A DNA stretch of 48,103 nt from a virus: the IMG/VR virus record IMGVR_UViG_3300027861_000046, positions 1-48,103 of that record; one strand, 5' to 3'. A program made the translations under genes and the position numbers. The notes under the pieces are model-generated. The model was not told where the DNA came from, searched no databases, and was given only the letters and a program-made list of their open reading frames with translations. Every line of letters starts with the position of its first letter. Position 1 is the first letter of the stretch. This document shows, in pieces, positions 23,301 through 30,580 of the stretch.

Positions 23301-26172
23301 TGTTTTGTGTTGTAGATATTCCTGTAGGTTTTACAATTAACTTTCTATTAGTATATCCTTTTCCTTCATCAATTACTTTTATGTAAGAAACTTCTTTTGA
23401 AGATGAAAGAGTTGAGAATTTGTGTGTTCCAATAGAACCGGTATAGATTCCTACAACATTTGTATTTGATTGCTGATCACTTAAATTATTATATAATTTT
23501 ATTGTTTTATTATTAGTGACACCGACATAATATACTGAATTAGTAGGAAGATTAATATTATTCGATACCGTTCCAATTTCTATCGGATTATTGCCTAAAG
23601 GATTATAAATTACTTCCTGACCATTGACAAAGTTATGATCTGTTAAAAATATAATTTGATCTGTTGTTTCACTAACTCCTCCACCATTAGAAAATTCGTC
23701 TGCATTAAATAAAACTTCTCTAGGTTTTTCAATTATTACAGGTTCGATTACAGCACCACTACCATTTCCTCCTGAAATATTAATAGAAGTTATCTCTCTA
23801 ATATTATAATCTTGCGAATCTACATATACTTTTTCAAAACCTCCACTAATAACAGGTTGAATTTTTGCAGCAGTGCCAACACCAGTAGAAACTTCAACTA
23901 ATGGGGGATTAATTACATCAAAATCTTCTCCACCAGAAAGAATATTTACATCTTCAATTGGACCATAATAAATTACATCTTTAGATTTATAGTTATTAAT
24001 TTCAACACCATTGATTAACATTCCAGTAGTTCCTGGAGTTGTTAATGTTCCGGAACCATTTTCAATATTTTTTTCTAATGGAAACTTTCTTAAAAGTTTT
24101 TGTATTCCTAGATCAGTTTTTATTTGATAATCTAAAGTAAATGTATGAGTTCCTATACCAGAATTTGGTACTTGAAATGTTACATTACTATCTGAATCTA
24201 ATAGGGAAGGTGTAGTATATAATTTAAATTGATTTGTAGATGTTACTTTTACATAATAATTACCAGTTTGCAATCCAACTAAAGGTTCATCTTGTGGAAG
24301 ATAATATATTTTATCTCCCGTTAAGAAGGGAATAGAAGGATTGAATTCAATAAAGTTATAGATATCATTACTTTCAGAAAATTCTGGAATATTAAAAGTA
24401 CTAGCAATACTTACTTTTTTAATACTAGTTTCAATATCAAGACGATAATCTACAATCTCCTCCTCATCTTCGTCTAAAATTACTTCTGATGGTAATGAAT
24501 TTGATGCAACATATGCATAATCATCCTTATCAGCATATAAATTAAGTATATCTGATAATACAGAACTACTCCCAAAATTCGAACCGGAAGATTTTGTTTT
24601 ATTTAATTTTCTTCTTATATCATATTCTTTATTTGGATCTAAAGTTGGTTTGTTTATTAAAGTTAAAGAATTTTCTGAAACATCAATATTTTGAATGTAT
24701 GGTGTATTAGAAGAAAATACTATAGTTTCACTACCTCTTTCTAATATTTCAACTTCATCTCCAATTTTTAAGCTGGATCTATCAATATCGGACCCTAACT
24801 CATTAGTACTATTATTTACAATCTGATATCTTGTACTAGTATTGTAGATAAAAGAATTTGCAAAAATTTCTTTCCAATTTGAATTTCTATTTTTAATCTT
24901 ATCTCCAAGATTTTTAACTGTAATTATATCATTTTCATCTACCTTAAAGTCTTCATTTTCTTCTACTAAATCTTGTATTACTCCAAGCAATATTAATTCA
25001 ACTTTCTTAGAAGTATCTCCATCTTCATAAGAAAAGTAAGTGTCTTTAGATCTAATATTTGATGATGTAGTTATAATATCGTTGATACCAGTACATCCAA
25101 AAAATTGATTAATACTTTTTCCAGTATAAGAAATAGTATTATTTCCAGAAACTAATGTCCCTGATTGTGGAAAACTTACTGTCGAATCTACTGTTAAAAT
25201 AGAAGACCCTACTGATACACTTTCAATTAACTTTGTATTTGGTGTGATTTCAAAATTTCCTACAACTGAAGATGAGTTTTCAGTATTTCCGATATAAAAT
25301 TCAATTTTGTAGAATGTTTTCCCTTTTCTTGAAAATGGTTCTATAGCCGATATTGAGGCAGTTGTATTATCATCAGTAGTTTTTATGAGAGTTTGTCCGA
25401 CAATCTTTGAAGGTTCTCCTGATATTACTTCTGCTATTGCAACTTCTCTTCTTACATAATTTGCAGAAGATGGTTTGATTAAATAATCTTCCAAATTTAT
25501 AATTGAAGGAGTTTCTCCAAAAATAACTTTGAAAAGTATTTTTATTGCTTCGTCTGTTCCTTTAGAAGCATAAAAATCTTTTGCTCTTCTGATGAAATTT
25601 CCAACGTCAATTTCATCTACAAATTTAATATCTTCTAATCCTGGAGTAAAAGTATACTTCAGTTTTTTATAAAAATCTTTTAAAAATAAAGAACTTAAAT
25701 TCTGAACAGATGTATCGTTAGAATGCCCTGCTGCTGTTGATGTGGAAAAAACAAGTTCTCCACGATTTAAATCTTGATGATAATCAGTTACTCCACTAAA
25801 TCCACGAACACATCCAGTAAAACTATTCGTAGTAATTCCAGTATATGTGATGATTTCATCATCAATTTTAAGAAGTCCATACTGATTTGGAAATCCTTTT
25901 GTACTGGAGACACTAATTATAGTATCAGTAGATGTTATACTAGAACTAGTTGTTGTACTATCAACAATAACTTCCGGTTTTAAGTTATCTAATTTTAAAT
26001 ACTGATCTAGATTATCACTAATATCAATAGGACCACCTTGATATTCTTGAGAAATATAATATTGTTTTAAAAATTCTACCGCATTCGGACTTTCATCCAA
26101 TATAAAACTTGGAAGTTGATGATCAATTAAATCTTGTACTTTGATTCTAGATTCAAAACCAGTTTGTATCAT
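14305..26172 (-). CDS. 7: Giant baseplate wedge protein (gp7-like) with YHYH domain
   Basis: At 3955 residues this is about four times T4 gp7 (1032), the wedge initiator; the assignment rests on position between gp6 and gp8 and on similarity to large cyanophage wedge proteins. The N-terminal 270 residues (SFILDESPNAVEFLKQYYIS, AKDFYASKGTDEAIKILFKV) look like the conserved wedge-docking part. Residues 78-132 hold the STKGF...IDDEIITYTG...RGFSG module. Around residue 1237, GWSYDGNPIYGPYGY and, about 85 residues on, YAYHATIDQFPYF mark a YHYH-type domain. Many Gly-Tyr repeats and VGIGTT-type turns fill the rest. Near residue 3490 a segment FVNGVLQKPVENYIFEGGTS resembles fibre-attachment domains. 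It directly follows gp6 with one base between. Confidence 0.88.
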   Translation of the reverse strand: MIQTGFESRIKVQDLIDHQLPSFILDESPNAVEFLKQYYISQEYQGGPIDISDNLDQYLKLDNLKPEVIVDSTTTSSSITSTDTIISVSSTKGFPNQYGLLKIDDEIITYTGITTNSFTGCVRGFSGVTDYHQDLNRGELVFSTSTAAGHSNDTSVQNLSSLFLKDFYKKLKYTFTPGLEDIKFVDEIDVGNFIRRAKDFYASKGTDEAIKILFKVIFGETPSIINLEDYLIKPSSANYVRREVAIAEVISGEPSKIVGQTLIKTTDDNTTASISAIEPFSRKGKTFYKIEFYIGNTENSSSVVGNFEITPNTKLIESVSVGSSILTVDSTVSFPQSGTLVSGNNTISYTGKSINQFFGCTGINDIITTSSNIRSKDTYFSYEDGDTSKKVELILLGVIQDLVEENEDFKVDENDIITVKNLGDKIKNRNSNWKEIFANSFIYNTSTRYQIVNNSTNELGSDIDRSSLKIGDEVEILERGSETIVFSSNTPYIQNIDVSENSLTLINKPTLDPNKEYDIRRKLNKTKSSGSNFGSSSVLSDILNLYADKDDYAYVASNSLPSEVILDEDEEEIVDYRLDIETSIKKVSIASTFNIPEFSESNDIYNFIEFNPSIPFLTGDKIYYLPQDEPLVGLQTGNYYVKVTSTNQFKLYTTPSLLDSDSNVTFQVPNSGIGTHTFTLDYQIKTDLGIQKLLRKFPLEKNIENGSGTLTTPGTTGMLINGVEINNYKSKDVIYYGPIEDVNILSGGEDFDVINPPLVEVSTGVGTAAKIQPVISGGFEKVYVDSQDYNIREITSINISGGNGSGAVIEPVIIEKPREVLFNADEFSNGGGVSETTDQIIFLTDHNFVNGQEVIYNPLGNNPIEIGTVSNNINLPTNSVYYVGVTNNKTIKLYNNLSDQQSNTNVVGIYTGSIGTHKFSTLSSSKEVSYIKVIDEGKGYTNRKLIVKPTGISTTQNTVNFKNHGFNDGEIIEYDYESGQISGITTTNQYYVLKLDDDSFRLCDAGIGGTVTSNYERQDYKTFNSTGSGYQYFKYPEISVSIKYNTVGFGTTTQEYRDLVVTPVVKGSIVDAYVYESGTGYGSSILNLEKKPIISIKNGKSAQLTPSIVNGRIISVFTSFVGSEYYSVPELIVSGSGTGAELRAIINNGQISEVKVLNTGIGYSASNTKIQVVSSGKNSFIDPQIRKLTLNDNITRFTTGEVLLEGNDNLQYSVSKYFENLRNSFKESEVGSGSTSISRIIGWSYDGNPIYGPYGYINPNDTSSGLKSLESGYILNTSNVEDRPSGFDAGFFVEDYQFNGDGDLDEYNGRYEKNIEYPNGVYAYHATIDQFPYFIGNKYKSKLISNSNLDQSFDFNNSNLLRNTFPYKVSELKSDYDFINETSDILDQKIEVVSVTSDSAKSIEIENSGSNYKVGDKLVFDNTDTSGSGLDVSVASVKGKSIIELNTNSTEYLNSIFTWESTSRVKISILPNHDLLNLDYVTISGFSTNLSALNGTHQITVPSYTNGRCLSTITSASVGFTTEIYVSPIPEQVSVGSSISIETETLKILEVFKNQNIIRIERGLAGVSHTVGTAVSFLPDSFTISKSVDKFDSKVNDKVFFNPRESVGVGTISGVGYSTSFTFGNIPNVIRSIPTKEIYIENHPFVTNQPVVYTKNGIDINVSIDGLSASQQPLLDQSNLFVVKKSPSLIGLKTEIAGEELFFHDNGDDSDKYSFESNYTQILGDVDKNVVTVSVSTSHELQNGDTVTLDVQPNLSVGTGTSTAVRVLYKSEIDNIVVNPIGFNSTGINTTSNEITISDHGLVTGDKILYEDNGSEEYFVYRINRNRINLCETLIDSQKNPPTVVSFASTGSSSQSISLINPQLQPIKNNNLVFDLSDSSLVNYSLRLYQDKEFNNEFVSTGSSVTFNVSGVGTVGVTSTATLTLDYNLQISELFYTLEKDGVLVKSDTDVNNYSSIKYVDSDYNNSYTISGVAATTFNVNIDKKPEKLSYGSTECDTLEYSTISNSPSGPVKSLSIISSGTGYKKLPSLKYTNSVSGVDLIVNVKSIDVGSIKESRVINNRFTYSSDKTLRPKVKVSPNIVLKDSNTLSQISIISGGEGYVSAPSITLVNSKDGSVIDSGFIEAKITGSAISSLDIKVQPKGLPDETVKVFTTNNNNGVAIEKVESSNSDTFTCTISTPGIGNTFNTPPFAVGDEVFIEGIIKSSSDGDGFNSSDYGYKFFKVKGYSTAGVNDTVSIGVSEFTTNTGIAKPIQDFSGVIINKNDYPTFKVVQEPSKFFIGETLSSNKIIRDLEVTGSGGDSLKVLGSYELSVGEVVIGNESGTVATIKSINLNEGTFNVGYSNTKDIGWDTETGKLSEDFQVTPDNNYYQNLSYSVKSSITYRDQQSPVESLVHTSGLKNFADTGITSNTSAGLSTTKDGITIVYDVIDEKRVDTINNFDNVIDVDVVDSKSKFLKLKTKRLTNYTELKNLNVLTIDDLQNQFSNSESESTEFLLVEELDNRTYFNYLLRVSSEDGTELQLTDITILKNELESVIVENESISGQEFNYGIFDLFTDETEKTFLRFVPNDTINTNYDLKVIKQIFNSTLSGVGTQSIGFVNLTGSVNIENTSVGIGTTTIISLDANNFKSLYVNAQVINTETNDMNYVRLYVSIAGTNTFMSEYYIDSNVLSSSTGNQIGIFTCTDLGSGVLSLIHENTSSDQLKIRTNIVGFGTTSTGIGTYRFKSSEQFDGQERSIIYDSGYYSTVGASSTTIQTLDRSLFNASKSLIQVSIGSTKALHQVLLIDEGSDVYTQQLPFLSVSNDDSELDDASGIGTFGGEISGSDLILKFFPDANQTGQIDIEIFSKSFYSLIDVVNEPLDLSYGSVTESIDEKFYNAINLNRINKSSFELTDNNIPIFSKKFNPNSSALDASTGIFTIQNHFFVTGEELIYTPNSTIVGVGTSAVVTSSGELPSTVYAIKLTENTFKVAITTTAAAAGIGTTFTSLGEGNAHRFTMKERNTKCILTVDELVQYPIAPTKITHTLSGNVGGSLNNIGTIVSLSGISTINPRDILKVDEEYMGVTNVGFGTTNVGPITNNGTINLVEVKRGFVGSSATTHADSTLVRIYKGSFNIEDSEIYFTEAPRGNPQIAKTKNNLDFETSSFTGRVFFKSNYDNNKVYDDLSDEFTGIGRTFTLKVGGANTTGIGTEGASGLVFINNIYQSPKTDNNPTRFNYQILEDSSAGITTVEFSGITSFNDPLQYIVSDYDVNLNEVPRGGIIVSYGSTPGLGFAPLVGASVTAVVGAGGSIVSVGLGTTGHGSGYNGLVSIGISVYESGHSGAAATITANIGVGGTLSFNVVGGGTGYSNPEIFVSDPSYKNLPVVGVSRLGIGATTDTGNGLLVDLKVSGSTGIGSTLFEVSEVKFSRPGYNFRRGDVFKPVGLVTDGSLSSPISDFEITVVDTYSDNFAAWEFGELDYIDSIQNLQDGSRTRFPLNYNSELLSFEPQKNSPIEENINNVLIIFVNGVLQKPVENYIFEGGTSFVFTRAPLPQDEIEIYFYKGVDGTDSILVDNIIPTIETGDIVQVISNNIYPNTITQDERTVYNLTFSDKFETNRYTGLGVDETNYKPLSWTKQKTDKKINGQYVYKSRDVLEPLIFPTARIIKDVSTTDTEIFVDNVELFNYETDNGYTDSSTPLDAVIIEDTNPVTALFTASIDGNGSVNGITTTNSGFGYLPNQTTINLKFVGIGTTTATATASITNGIVTGTTITNPGLGYTVAPTIFAETPNLNIEKITGFSAPSITGFSGFSGIVTGITTASGVGVPLALEFKVQHNVTDQYFNGLSVGYPIYIYDTQIGSGVTSIDNSNSAVVGIGTTFLDNVYYVSAISNNDAIGIITCNVDSNSNIVGLGTTGSILNPVGKYSWGLLEGGTRSANPISIGVTGNTVSGLTTYPTIQRRGIGIRKTGALPKREV

Positions 26173-26173
26173 A

Positions 26174-28075
26174 TTACTTTCTTACTAAATTTCCGTTTGA
26201 ATAACTTGATGTATAGAAGTCGTTAATAAATCTGGTGCCAGATATTTCATCCCCAGAAGCAATCACATCCCTAACAATATTTATTGTACTTTTAGAAATG
26301 TTTAATGAGATATACAAGTCTCTTAATCCAACAACATCATTAGATTCTGGGAATGCTTGTATTTCAATTAATCCATTACTTAATGAAGTTGAAGTAATAT
26401 TAATAGTATTTAAAATTACTTCTCCTTTCAAATAATCAACAGTTCCTGCTGATTTTACAACGACTCTAGTTTCATCAGATATTTGCTTTACAATTGATAA
26501 GGTCCCCATTTTTAAATCTGCATTAGGAATATCTGTAAAATAAACCGTATCAGATTCACCTGAAATTTTAAATCCAGTAGATTTTATATTAAATCCTCCA
26601 GATTTTACATTAAATCTATTTCCATAACATAGTTCATATTGTACAAACTTATTAAGAATAGGTGATAAATCTCTACGAATAATAATTTTTGTAATATTTG
26701 ATGTAATCGCAGTATCTGTATTATCAATAACTTGTTGTACTTTACTATATCTAAGTCTTCCACCAAATTTATTTAAATCTAAAGACTCTGAATATTTTTG
26801 AAGAGAATTTGTAACAGAAGTTTTTAATGTATCTGGACTTGATACTTGTGAATAATTATAGTAAACAGAACTATTCAGTTCGACATAGAGAATTTTAAGG
26901 TCAGTTATTTTTTGATTTATACCAGATACTGTAAATTGCTTTAACTTTGATAAAATTTGTGTCTTATTAAAATCCGAAACAAATGTTCCATTCTTTGGTT
27001 TAATACTAATCTGAACCGTACCGAACTCGGGAGGATTCATTTCTTCTCCACCAACTACTGATACCGATTCAGTATCTGGATATATTCTTTTTATAATTGC
27101 TTCATAGTCTCTTGATGTAACAGCTCTGTATTGAGACGAATATAATCTTGGTGCATAATATTTAATTGAATCTATTGGTTCAATATCCCCACCATTGATT
27201 GATGATTGATTAGTTGTAATCGTAACAGTTCCTGGATCAATAACCGCACCAGTCGCAGTTTCTAGTGTTCCAGAGAATGAGAAACTAGAAGCACCATTTC
27301 CATCTCTTCCATCTGTAATAATATAGTTGGCAGTAATTATAGTTCCATCAGAACCAACAGCATCTCCCAATTTTTTACCAATAAGACCATCACCAAATCT
27401 TAATTCGTATTTTTCATCTTGAACTTCATTGATGAAGAAAATTCTAGAGTTTTTATCTACATCAAAAATATTTTCTGAAAGAAAATATTCAATACCAAGT
27501 CCATCTTGTTCTGTTTTTTTAATGTATACCTTAAGTGTCGATGTATCAACGAAAGAATTATTCAGAACAAATCTTTGATCTAAAGAACCATCATACTGAA
27601 ATTGTTTGGTTAAAAATATTCCCTGATAAACATTGAGGTTATTGAAAGATGCTATACCATCCACAACGTTTGCTGTAACGTCCTCTGGAATGGCAAAGGT
27701 ATATGTAGTGTCATTAGCACTCCCTACACATACTATGCCTGCCTTAAGGGTCAATGTAGGAGTATCTGTGCTAGTTGTTACATTAAAGGATATCTGTGCT
27801 GTTGATGCGACTCTAGAACGGGGTACATAACCAATGTTACCTGCCAGAGAAACTACATTCTCTCGAAGAGTTGCCGAATCCAAAAAGGATTCATTCACAA
27901 CCATATTCGAATTAAATGCAGTAATGTAAGTATTATATGCTAATGTATCAATTAAAACTGAAAAATTTGATCCTTCAAAGTCAAAGTCCGTGAATGTAGA
28001 GTTAGCACGGAGATAATCTTTGATAGAAGTTTTTATCTGATCAAAATCTAGATTTGTATATTTTGTAAAAGGCAT
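26174..28075 (-). CDS. 6: Baseplate wedge subunit gp6
   Basis: gp6 forms the continuous ring of the T4 baseplate and controls the hexagon-to-star change during infection. The protein has 633 residues against 660 in T4. The N-terminal motif YTNLDFDQIKTSIKDYLRAN followed by STFTDFDFEGSNFSVLIDTL and YNTYITAFNSNMVVNESFLD is the hallmark of T4-like gp6 and related J-like wedge proteins. The region around residues 310-345 (APRLYSSQYRAVTSRDYEAI) is also conserved. It is flanked by gp25 (1 bp gap) and gp7 (1 bp gap), so these wedge genes are co-translated. Confidence 0.95.
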   Translation of the reverse strand: MPFTKYTNLDFDQIKTSIKDYLRANSTFTDFDFEGSNFSVLIDTLAYNTYITAFNSNMVVNESFLDSATLRENVVSLAGNIGYVPRSRVASTAQISFNVTTSTDTPTLTLKAGIVCVGSANDTTYTFAIPEDVTANVVDGIASFNNLNVYQGIFLTKQFQYDGSLDQRFVLNNSFVDTSTLKVYIKKTEQDGLGIEYFLSENIFDVDKNSRIFFINEVQDEKYELRFGDGLIGKKLGDAVGSDGTIITANYIITDGRDGNGASSFSFSGTLETATGAVIDPGTVTITTNQSSINGGDIEPIDSIKYYAPRLYSSQYRAVTSRDYEAIIKRIYPDTESVSVVGGEEMNPPEFGTVQISIKPKNGTFVSDFNKTQILSKLKQFTVSGINQKITDLKILYVELNSSVYYNYSQVSSPDTLKTSVTNSLQKYSESLDLNKFGGRLRYSKVQQVIDNTDTAITSNITKIIIRRDLSPILNKFVQYELCYGNRFNVKSGGFNIKSTGFKISGESDTVYFTDIPNADLKMGTLSIVKQISDETRVVVKSAGTVDYLKGEVILNTINITSTSLSNGLIEIQAFPESNDVVGLRDLYISLNISKSTINIVRDVIASGDEISGTRFINDFYTSSYSNGNLVRK

Positions 28076-28076
28076 T

Positions 28077-28478
28077 TTATCTGGTTGCCTCTAGGAGGAA
28101 TGAATATTCTTGTGTCGGAAACTCTTGACCAATAATATCAAATATAACTGTTACATTAAATGTATTTTCGTCTGCTATTGGATCTACCTGAACGATCAAA
28201 TTTTCGACTCTATCTTCAAAATTATTAATTGCAATTTCAATTTGGTCCTGAATAACTGATGCAGTACCAAAATCAACGAACTCAAATAGACTTCTTCTTA
28301 CATCAGATCCCAACAAAGAGTTAAAAAATCTCTCTGTTGGGATAGTTTCTACTATATTTCTTACGGAACGACGAATTGCGTTCTCATTTTTAAGAATCGG
28401 AAGATCTTTTGTCACAGGATGAGGCTCAAAAGACAAACTAATGTCCTTGAATGACCGTGATATCCTCTGAATTGCCAT
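28077..28478 (-). CDS. 25: Baseplate wedge subunit gp25
   Basis: The 133-residue product matches T4 gp25 (132 residues), the lysozyme-like-fold wedge protein that nucleates sheath polymerisation. Typical segments are SRSFKDISLSFEPHPVTKDL, ENAIRRSVRNIVETIPTERF and FNSLLGSDVRRSLFEFVDFG. The last carries the conserved R(S)LFE surface shared by contractile systems including type VI secretion (TssE). It is the first gene of the large late block, with a TATAAATA promoter 23-30 bp upstream of the ATG. Confidence 0.96.
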   Translation of the reverse strand: MAIQRISRSFKDISLSFEPHPVTKDLPILKNENAIRRSVRNIVETIPTERFFNSLLGSDVRRSLFEFVDFGTASVIQDQIEIAINNFEDRVENLIVQVDPIADENTFNVTVIFDIIGQEFPTQEYSFLLEATR

Positions 28479-28500
28479 TGTTAAAGAGTTTTCTTAATTA

Positions 28501-28508
28501 TATTTATA
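28501..28508 (-). promoter_or_regulatory. T4-type late promoter before gp25
   Basis: TATAAATA on the minus strand, 23-30 bp before the gp25 ATG and just after the stop of the 58-residue gene. It is the start of the large late structural operon. Confidence 0.85.
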
Positions 28509-28510
28509 CT

Positions 28511-28687
28511 CTATTCCTGAAGATTCTTCTGCCCTTTCTTCAAATCATCATGCATAATCTCCTGAATTACTCTTTCTTCAGGATCTTCAGTTTTTTTAGG
28601 TAATGACCAGTAATCTGTGGTCAAACTTGTTGTTCCCCACACTTCTTTCATGTAACTTACACTTCCATCAACCGGTGAATTGCTCAT
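28511..28687 (-). CDS. Short conserved unknown protein (58 aa)
   Basis: The ATG at 28687 has a good ribosome site (AGGAGC, 5 bp upstream), and the frame runs 58 codons to a TAG just before the gp25 late promoter. The product starts MSNSPVDGSVSYMKEVWGTT and ends with a charged helix (PEERVIQEIMHDDLKKGQKN). The WGTTSLTTDYWSLP stretch looks ordered. It sits between the structural block and the small-gene region. A transcription accessory protein such as gp33 was considered because of size and the acidic or amphipathic tail, but nothing decisive is visible. Confidence 0.7.
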   Translation of the reverse strand: MSNSPVDGSVSYMKEVWGTTSLTTDYWSLPKKTEDPEERVIQEIMHDDLKKGQKNLQE

Positions 28688-28740
28688 TTTGCTCCTGATT
28701 AGTAAAATCAGAACTTTTTGAGGGGTTACTATCCCTATTT

Positions 28741-29418
28741 TTATTTATTTTCACCCTCTTCGGATGAATTTTCACGTTCTTGTGCCGTCTTCCAGAAATA
28801 TTCGTCCTCACGTCCCATTCCAAGTCGTTCAAATCCATTTTCAACCTGATAATATTGAGTTGAAACCTTAAAATCAGGCATTTTTGGTTCGACAGGTGTC
28901 AAACTATTGTCAAAAATACGTAATCTATTGTTTGGATACAGTGCATACTGCCCATTCTCAAGTTCAATTAGGTTATGAGACTTATGTTCGGCAGGATTTT
29001 CACTGGTAGCCCAATCAACATAGTCCGGATCATGATGATAGTTGTCTATGGTACAAATATAAGTACCTTTTACATTACCATAGTCCCGTGTATAACATTC
29101 AAAGTCCATTGAACCAATAAATTTCTTATCCACTGAGACGACCCCATAGTCCATACAATTCCAAAACTGTAGGTTTGGTAGGTTCATGTCCGGACTTGGT
29201 GTCTCAGGGTCTGCTACAAAGGCACTGATAGGCAATTTATCATACATTGCCGCATATTCTGGTAGATAGTTCTCAAAATAAAAAGCACGTCCAGGGATCG
29301 ATTTAACCGATACCCAGACGCCCTTTACAAATTCACCATGTCCACTTTGATGATCCGTTAGATATTCCTTACGAACCCATACTTCTTGTGATGGAAGATT
29401 TGCAATCAAACATGCCAT
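28741..29418 (-). CDS. Conserved cyanophage protein of unknown function (225 aa)
   Basis: The product begins MACLIANLPSQEVWVRKEYL and contains GVWVSVKSIPGRAFYFENYL, LPNLQFWNCMDYGVVSVDKK and ICTIDNYHHDPDYVDWATSE, with an acidic Glu/Asn tail. It has no signal peptide or membrane segment. The arrangement resembles a soluble, aromatic-rich single domain found next to the baseplate genes in many cyanomyoviruses. Two in-frame ATGs lie close together; the upstream one at 29418 keeps the conserved MACLIANLP start. Possible roles include a minor virion or assembly protein; this is inference from location only. Confidence 0.8.
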   Translation of the reverse strand: MACLIANLPSQEVWVRKEYLTDHQSGHGEFVKGVWVSVKSIPGRAFYFENYLPEYAAMYDKLPISAFVADPETPSPDMNLPNLQFWNCMDYGVVSVDKKFIGSMDFECYTRDYGNVKGTYICTIDNYHHDPDYVDWATSENPAEHKSHNLIELENGQYALYPNNRLRIFDNSLTPVEPKMPDFKVSTQYYQVENGFERLGMGREDEYFWKTAQERENSSEEGENK

Positions 29419-29446
29419 ATGGTGACGATAAAACTACACCTATATA

Positions 29447-29599
29447 TCAACCCCGTCCTTGTCCACGATATACTTTACGCTTCCCATTACGAGAAGTCGC
29501 GGCATATTTTGTGTGCTTCCCACATCCCTGACGAGTTTTTTTCGGTTTGGCTTCCACAAAACCATTGCCACTCAATCCAACCTTTGAACGCACTGCCAT
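29447..29599 (-). CDS. Small basic conserved protein (50 aa)
   Basis: A strong ribosome site (AAGGAG, 6 bp before the ATG at 29599) supports this 50-codon gene. The product is highly basic: MAVRSKVGLSGNGFVEAKPK, then TRQGCGKHTKYAATSRNGKR and a KVYRGQGRG end. The core KTRQGxGKHTKYAATSRNGK recurs in marine T4-like phages and resembles small nucleic-acid-binding or ribosome-associated proteins. A role in binding DNA or RNA is inferred from charge alone. It lies in a run of same-strand small genes between the glycosyltransferase and the 225-residue gene. Confidence 0.8.
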   Translation of the reverse strand: MAVRSKVGLSGNGFVEAKPKKTRQGCGKHTKYAATSRNGKRKVYRGQGRG

Positions 29600-29608
29600 A
29601 ATAACTCC

Positions 29609-29770
29609 TTAATACTTTGTGATTTTTGTTTCTAGATCTTGTGGTCTTGGAAAACCTTTCTGATAATACTCTACCGAAAGGTCCTCCATCTTATCAAAAT
29701 ACTCCTCCTCCGTCAAGTTCTTATACAGAACTTTCCCTTTATGGAGAATTGTATATTCTGTCAGTCCCAT
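29609..29770 (-). CDS. Conserved small protein (53 aa), start coupled to glycosyltransferase
   Basis: I place the start at 29770, where ATG overlaps the stop of the upstream gene (ATGA), rather than at an in-frame ATG 17 codons upstream inside that gene. The product reads MGLTEYTILHKGKVLYKNLT then EEEYFDKMEDLSVEYYQKGF and a PRPQDLETKITKY tail. The last part, with a short aromatic/acidic helix ending in TKI, is a pattern seen in small phage proteins that follow this family of glycosyltransferase-like genes. Function is unknown. Confidence 0.75.
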   Translation of the reverse strand: MGLTEYTILHKGKVLYKNLTEEEYFDKMEDLSVEYYQKGFPRPQDLETKITKY

Positions 29771-30528
29771 CAGATGACTCTTGTCTTCTCGTGCCCAACT
29801 CTGATACGTGGATCGCACCAAATCTCAAAACCCGCTTCGATAGCATCGAGACAGAATGATACATCCTCTCCACACATATCCTGTACCTCCCCACTCTCAA
29901 AGACCTGCATCTTAGGAGCAAACCATGGATACTTCATTCCATCATTCTCAAAGACTCCGTGCTTAATTAGCAACCATCCAAATCCGGCATAGTCTACAGT
30001 GAAAGGTTTACGTCTCTTTGAAATACTCTCCCCAGTCTCATGATTCATCACTCCACCACTCTTACGGAAGTCGTCCTCATCTAACCAATGTGCAACTGAA
30101 GTCGTCTTACCATCTTCGGTCATATACCATCCACTTGCAATATCTTGATCCATTAGAACCAATTGCCAAAACTTCTCTGTGTTAAACACAATATCACTAT
30201 CAATCCATAATTGCCAATCATACTGCAACTTACCGTCCCATGGAATTTGATCCGGTCCTCTCAGTACATTCGCACCTAAACATTTGCATCTTGCAAAGTT
30301 TACCATCGATGAATAATCTTGAGAAATTTGGATACTCGCTCCTGCTTGCACTAAGTCAAAACAAAGTTGTACAAAGTTTTTGAGATATGTATAAGAAACT
30401 CCTCTACCAGGTAAACAAAAGACAATGGACTTGCCTCTTACCATTTCCTTTGCTTTCTCATAGTCCCACTCTTCAATACTCTCAGTTGCTTTGGGAGTCT
30501 TTGCTTTTACTGTAAATCCTTTAGCCAT
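29770..30528 (-). CDS. GT-A-type glycosyltransferase-like protein
   Basis: The 252-residue product has the layout of a GT-A fold transferase: an N-terminal KSIVFCLPGRGVSYTYLKNF strand-helix, a helix with SSMVNFARCKCLGANVLRG, then WQLWIDSDIVFNTEKFWQLV with the metal-binding DSD at residues 110-112. Downstream are DYAGFGWLLIKHGVFEN and EDVSFCLDAIEAGFEIWCDP, matching the acceptor-side (G.D..F) motif. It would move a sugar from a nucleotide-sugar donor; the acceptor could be phage DNA, virion protein or host surface glycan. It has its own sigma70-like promoter (30552-30580), unlike the late genes to its left. Confidence 0.78.
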   Translation of the reverse strand: MAKGFTVKAKTPKATESIEEWDYEKAKEMVRGKSIVFCLPGRGVSYTYLKNFVQLCFDLVQAGASIQISQDYSSMVNFARCKCLGANVLRGPDQIPWDGKLQYDWQLWIDSDIVFNTEKFWQLVLMDQDIASGWYMTEDGKTTSVAHWLDEDDFRKSGGVMNHETGESISKRRKPFTVDYAGFGWLLIKHGVFENDGMKYPWFAPKMQVFESGEVQDMCGEDVSFCLDAIEAGFEIWCDPRIRVGHEKTRVI

Positions 30529-30551
30529 AACTTTAAATGAACTACTTCACT

Positions 30552-30580
30552 ATCATAACACTCTATCTATACTCAGTCAA
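30552..30580 (-). promoter_or_regulatory. Sigma70-like promoter TTGACT-17-TATGAT before the glycosyltransferase
   Basis: -35 TTGACT at 30575-30580 and -10 TATGAT at 30552-30557, spacer 17 bp, 24 bp before the ATG at 30528. The -35 is in a 19-bp tandem duplication, which offers a second TTGACT at 30594-30599. Confidence 0.75.

Noticed and set aside
28739-28746. Extra late promoter AATAAATA before the 58-residue gene
   Set aside because: It differs from TATAAATA at the first base, falls in the end of the upstream gene and such A/T runs are frequent here.
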